Both the position numbers and the translations under genes were made by a program. Positions 6,356 to 8,528 of a stretch of 8,528 nt of DNA are shown piece after piece. The notes under the pieces were generated by a model. That model saw only the letters and a list, made by a program, of their open reading frames with translations. It was not told where the DNA came from and did not search any database. This stretch comes from an uncultured Bacteroidales bacterium. GTDB taxonomy: Bacteria > Bacteroidota > Bacteroidia > Bacteroidales > Paludibacteraceae. The stretch lies in NCBI GenBank assembly GCA_937886455.1, contig CALGCU010000294.1, forward strand, positions 1 through 8,528, written 5' to 3'. Position 1 is the stretch's first letter. Every line of letters begins with the position of its first letter.

Positions 6356-7552
6356 TTAATATAAATTATAGGTGGTCTTCAACACCTTGAATTCCGTTCT
6401 ACGATTAATTTGATTGGCAATCTCCTGTTGCTCTTCTGTAAGTGTTGTTACAAACTCTTCTGTGAGTTGTTGTCCAATAGGAATGAATGGGTATTTATTA
6501 TGTATGATTTTGTCGGCAGTAATGGGTTGCTCTTCTCCATATCCTACTGCAGTGACACGCGCTTGCTCAATTCCTTCCTTCAATAAATAAGCAATGACTG
6601 ATTGAGCTCGTTTTTCAGACAGTTCTTTGTTGAAAGTGTCATTACCTATGTAGTCGGTGTGTGCACTGACTTCTATGGTAATATTCGGATTGTCATTGAG
6701 GAGTTTCACCAAAGCATTAAGTCCTTCTTCTGATTCCGGAGTGAGATTCCATTTCCCAAATTCATAGAAGATATTGTCCATAGTGACAGGCTTGCTAATT
6801 GGCGCTAAGGCAAAGTCTGTGGTGAATGTCTTACTATCCTTCACTCCCAGTGTGTTCACTTCTTGTTTTTGGTTCAGGTATCCTCTGTTGGATGCCATCA
6901 TGACATACTGTACGTCTTGATCCATCTTGATACGATAAGTACCATCCTTTTTCACTTTCATCTTGACGTTGGTGCCATTGTTACCAATTATGCGTACATA
7001 AGCATCAGAAAGTGGTTCGCCGTTATTGTCAGTAACTGTTCCTTCTAATAAATAGATGAGTTCCGGTAATACAAAGTGGTAAATCTTATCAAGGTGTTTC
7101 TTGTCATTACGATTAGACGAAAAGTAACCTTCTTCATTTCCTTTAGAGAAACATATTCCGAAATCATCAGCAGATGAATTGAATGGTGCTCCCATATTGA
7201 AGAAGGTCCATGTTCCATCTTGATTGATATTTGCTTGATAAATATCTAATCCTCCAAATCCAAGGTGCCCGTTTGAGGCAAAGTATAGTGTGCCATTTTC
7301 TCTACAGTACGGGAACATTTCATCTTCAGGAGTGTTGATCTCGGCACCTAAGTTGTGAACGTTCTTCCACTCACCATCTATGAGTTCTGCCATCCATATA
7401 TCTTTACCACCTTGTCCATTGGGAGCATCAGAAACAAAGTAGAGTGTATCCCCTGTATAATTTATAGCAGGGTGGGCTACAGTAATGGTGCTGTCTTCAA
7501 ATAAGCGTACAAGTTGTGGTTCGCCCCACTCACCTCCTGATCGATTAGCCAT
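6356..7552 (-). CDS. C-terminal fragment of PorE-like protein (propeller blades, CRD, OmpA-like domain)
   Basis: The frame is open from 7612; the first ATG is at 7552, giving 398 residues, but homologous sequence already begins at about 7603. Propeller blades occupy about 1-160, with repeated PD40-type signatures (TLYFVSDAPNGQGGKDIWMA at 36-55; YFASNGHLGFGGLDIYQA at 90-107). A carboxypeptidase-regulatory-like beta domain follows at about 164-250 (EGTVTDNNGEPLSDAYVRI). The OmpA C-like peptidoglycan-binding domain is at about 258-392, with HTDYIG (298-303), RAQSV (315-319), GYGEEQP and the closing NRRTEFKV (383-390). Asp300 and Arg315 have the 15-residue spacing of the diaminopimelate-binding pair in OmpA domains. 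The fragment has no signal peptide, so if translated from Met7552 it could not reach the periplasm. It is followed 9 bp later by thyA. Confidence 0.8.
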   Translation of the reverse strand: MANRSGGEWGEPQLVRLFEDSTITVAHPAINYTGDTLYFVSDAPNGQGGKDIWMAELIDGEWKNVHNLGAEINTPEDEMFPYCRENGTLYFASNGHLGFGGLDIYQANINQDGTWTFFNMGAPFNSSADDFGICFSKGNEEGYFSSNRNDKKHLDKIYHFVLPELIYLLEGTVTDNNGEPLSDAYVRIIGNNGTNVKMKVKKDGTYRIKMDQDVQYVMMASNRGYLNQKQEVNTLGVKDSKTFTTDFALAPISKPVTMDNIFYEFGKWNLTPESEEGLNALVKLLNDNPNITIEVSAHTDYIGNDTFNKELSEKRAQSVIAYLLKEGIEQARVTAVGYGEEQPITADKIIHNKYPFIPIGQQLTEEFVTTLTEEQQEIANQINRRTEFKVLKTTYNLY

Positions 7553-7619
7553 GTATATCTCTGCACCACGGTCATTTACATTGCCGGCTTGTGCACGTGT
7601 TTTTATTTGAATCTAAATT

Positions 7620-8372
7620 TTAATTTTTTTGAGTTATTGTTTTTCCATCTGATGAGAATGAACATACACCTTCATCAAATTCTGTGCAGAGTGCTTCTAC
7701 TTTCTCAGCCTCTTCCCATTTGCCGGATGCGTTTTTACGCATTGTGAAGATGTCGTTGTTAGGTAGTCCCGTGATAGCACTGTTTTTTGCTAATGCCTTT
7801 TTTGTGAGAGAGCGTGTAGAACAAAACATTATAGCATCATTAGAATCACCTATGTATGCAGGTGAGAATGTACTGGAACGTTTTGCATTAAATTCAGTTG
7901 CTTCTTTTATTTTGTAACGCGTGTGCGCACTCTTCCATTCAGCGATTAAACTGCATGATTGTAATCCTCTTTGTGCCGTGAGGTTGTTCGGATAGTCTTC
8001 TAAGTATTTTGTGTATTGGTTTGCAGCTTCTTTATACTTACCATCACGTTGCAACACTTGAGCATATCGCAACGTGATGGTTGTATCTTCAGATTGATTT
8101 TTCAATGCATTTCTGTAAGCAGTAGTAGCACGTGGATTGTTAGTGAGACGATAACATTCGCCTTGATAGAATGCTACATGTGCTTTAGTTTTTTTATCTT
8201 TTCGTGGAATGCGCGAATAAACCGAACGATACATTTCTCCGGCAGCTTGATATTCCCCAATTTGATAACGTTTGTCTGCTTTTTTTATACGTGCTTTTAT
8301 ACCACATGAAGTGCAACAACCTACCACGCATAATAAAAGAAGCAGTAATCTAAAACACTTTTTGCTTAACAT
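7620..8372 (-). CDS. N-terminal fragment of PorE-like lipoprotein (signal peptide, TPR, start of propeller)
   Basis: The fragment has 250 residues from ATG 8372. An in-frame TTG at 8387 would add five residues, but the ATG gives the usual short basic N-terminus before the hydrophobic core. Residues 1-18 are a lipoprotein signal peptide (MLSKKCFRLLLLLL). The lipid-bearing Cys is probably Cys19 (VVGC), though Cys23 (TSC) is an alternative. TPR-like helical repeats occupy about 30-130, including YQIGEYQAAGEMY and GKYKEAANQYTKYLEDYP. The first beta-propeller strands follow (FSPAYIGDSNDAIMFCSTR, FDEGVCSFSSDGKT), and then four residues outside the family (TQKN) before TAA. By itself it would be an outer-membrane-anchored protein lacking the CRD and peptidoglycan-binding parts. 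It starts 24 bp after the DUF1015 gene, so it sits in the same operon. Confidence 0.8.
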   Translation of the reverse strand: MLSKKCFRLLLLLLCVVGCCTSCGIKARIKKADKRYQIGEYQAAGEMYRSVYSRIPRKDKKTKAHVAFYQGECYRLTNNPRATTAYRNALKNQSEDTTITLRYAQVLQRDGKYKEAANQYTKYLEDYPNNLTAQRGLQSCSLIAEWKSAHTRYKIKEATEFNAKRSSTFSPAYIGDSNDAIMFCSTRSLTKKALAKNSAITGLPNNDIFTMRKNASGKWEEAEKVEALCTEFDEGVCSFSSDGKTITQKN

Positions 8373-8396
8373 TAATGATTGATTCAATAAAAGTAT

Positions 8397-8528
8397 CTAT
8401 ACCAACTCATGGATGATAAGTCCAGAGCGTAATTTTGGTTCAAACCATGTGGTTTTTGGAGGCATGATATTTCCGCTGTCTGCTATGTCCATCAATTGTT
8501 TCATTGAAACAGGATATAGAGCTAATGC
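8397..8528 (-). CDS. DUF1015 family protein, C-terminal end (cut by window edge)
   Basis: The last 43 residues of a larger protein whose 5' part lies beyond the window. The readable tail contains SGNIMPPKTTWFEPKLRSGL followed by IIHELV and TAG at 8399-8397. The MPPKTTWFEPKLRSGL-x-IH block is the highly characteristic C-terminus of DUF1015 proteins (about 400 residues in full). Their biochemical role is not established; in Bacteroides the gene commonly follows serC and serA, which I recall from general knowledge and cannot see here. It is co-directional with the PorE-like gene 24 bp downstream and probably contributes to the same transcript; the promoter of the whole minus-strand operon must lie outside the window. 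Confidence 0.85.
   Translation of the reverse strand, partial: ALALYPVSMKQLMDIADSGNIMPPKTTWFEPKLRSGLIIHELV

Larger units (their letters stand above)
6356..8372 (-). pseudogene. PorE-like OmpA-family lipoprotein gene, disrupted near its middle
   Basis: The two reading frames at 8372-7620 and 7552-6356 are halves of one gene. The first ends in the beta-propeller at FSSDGKTI, and the second frame resumes with KTRAQAGNVNDRGAEIYMAN at 7603, exactly where the family continues (usual text about DGKT-Y-F-T then the next strand). Between them, 31 nt (7634-7604) stand where about 9 nt are expected, a net change of one frame. The upstream frame stops at TAA 7622-7620; the final frame has TAG at 7615-7613; the third frame has TAA at 7605-7603. 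Summed without the lesion the product would be about 664 residues, matching P. gingivalis PorE (around 670): lipoprotein signal, TPR, propeller, CRD, OmpA-like. Both halves retain key residues, so the break looks recent, or it is a sequencing or assembly fault. Confidence 0.8.

Noticed and set aside
7600..7634. Programmed ribosomal frameshift at the A7 run joining the two PorE-like halves
   Set aside because: A +1 shift meets TAG at 7615 and a -1 shift meets TAA at 7605, so neither reaches the downstream frame.
6863..8309. Plus-strand open frames antisense to the PorE-like gene (6863-7048, 7684-7917, 8016-8309)
   Set aside because: Sense-strand domains explain the sequence; the antisense products have no recognisable features.
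7552..8372. Two independent genes in place of one broken PorE-like gene
   Set aside because: The second half has no signal peptide or plausible own start, begins mid-propeller, and coding homology extends upstream of its first ATG to 7603.
8373..8387. TTG start at 8387 for the PorE-like gene
   Set aside because: It adds only five polar residues before a normal signal peptide that begins at ATG 8372.

Overview
The window looks like chromosomal DNA from an AT-rich member of the Bacteroidales (Bacteroides or a close relative). The evidence is the protein families and their close match to Bacteroides-type sequences (AspRS, DivIC/FtsB, a PorE-like multidomain OmpA lipoprotein, the ThyA-DHFR pair, and a DUF1015 C-terminus), together with a textbook Bacteroidetes promoter (TTTG, 20 bp, TAnnTTTG) before aspS and the absence of strong Shine-Dalgarno sequences. 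I see no tRNA, rRNA, CRISPR array, insertion sequence or phage gene.

Layout. Positions 1-185 are a leader with five in-phase 11-bp repeats centred on TACGTA, two copies of a 10-bp direct repeat, and the aspS promoter. aspS (186-1946, +) ends at a strong hairpin (1958-1994). A tightly packed plus-strand cluster follows: an APC-family amino acid permease, an OlsB/GlsB-type GNAT acyltransferase (17-bp overlap), a DivIC/FtsB-like division protein (4-bp gap), and a small four-helix membrane protein (4-bp ATGA overlap). A 58-bp convergent intergenic region holding an AT-only palindrome separates this from a minus-strand operon. Read in its own direction, that operon runs: the end of a DUF1015 gene (cut by the window edge), a broken PorE-like gene, thyA, folA.

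Function. thyA and folA form the usual thymidylate cycle: ThyA makes dTMP and dihydrofolate, and DHFR regenerates tetrahydrofolate. The plus-strand cluster mixes amino acid uptake, a probable amino acyl-lipid or related acyltransferase, and cell division, so it is best described as an envelope-oriented operon whose common purpose is not evident.

The clearest anomaly is the PorE-like gene. An intact signal peptide, TPR and half propeller are separated from an intact remaining propeller, CRD and OmpA domain by a lesion at about 7604-7634. The lesion changes frame and puts stops in all three frames. No single-base correction and no simple programmed frameshift repairs it, so it is either a recent pseudogene or a local assembly problem. 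Other points are the TACGTA array, a Cys at the position of the conserved Trp22 of DHFR, and a perfect GC-rich hairpin inside the divIC-like coding sequence. I did not find convincing evidence of a wholly new system.
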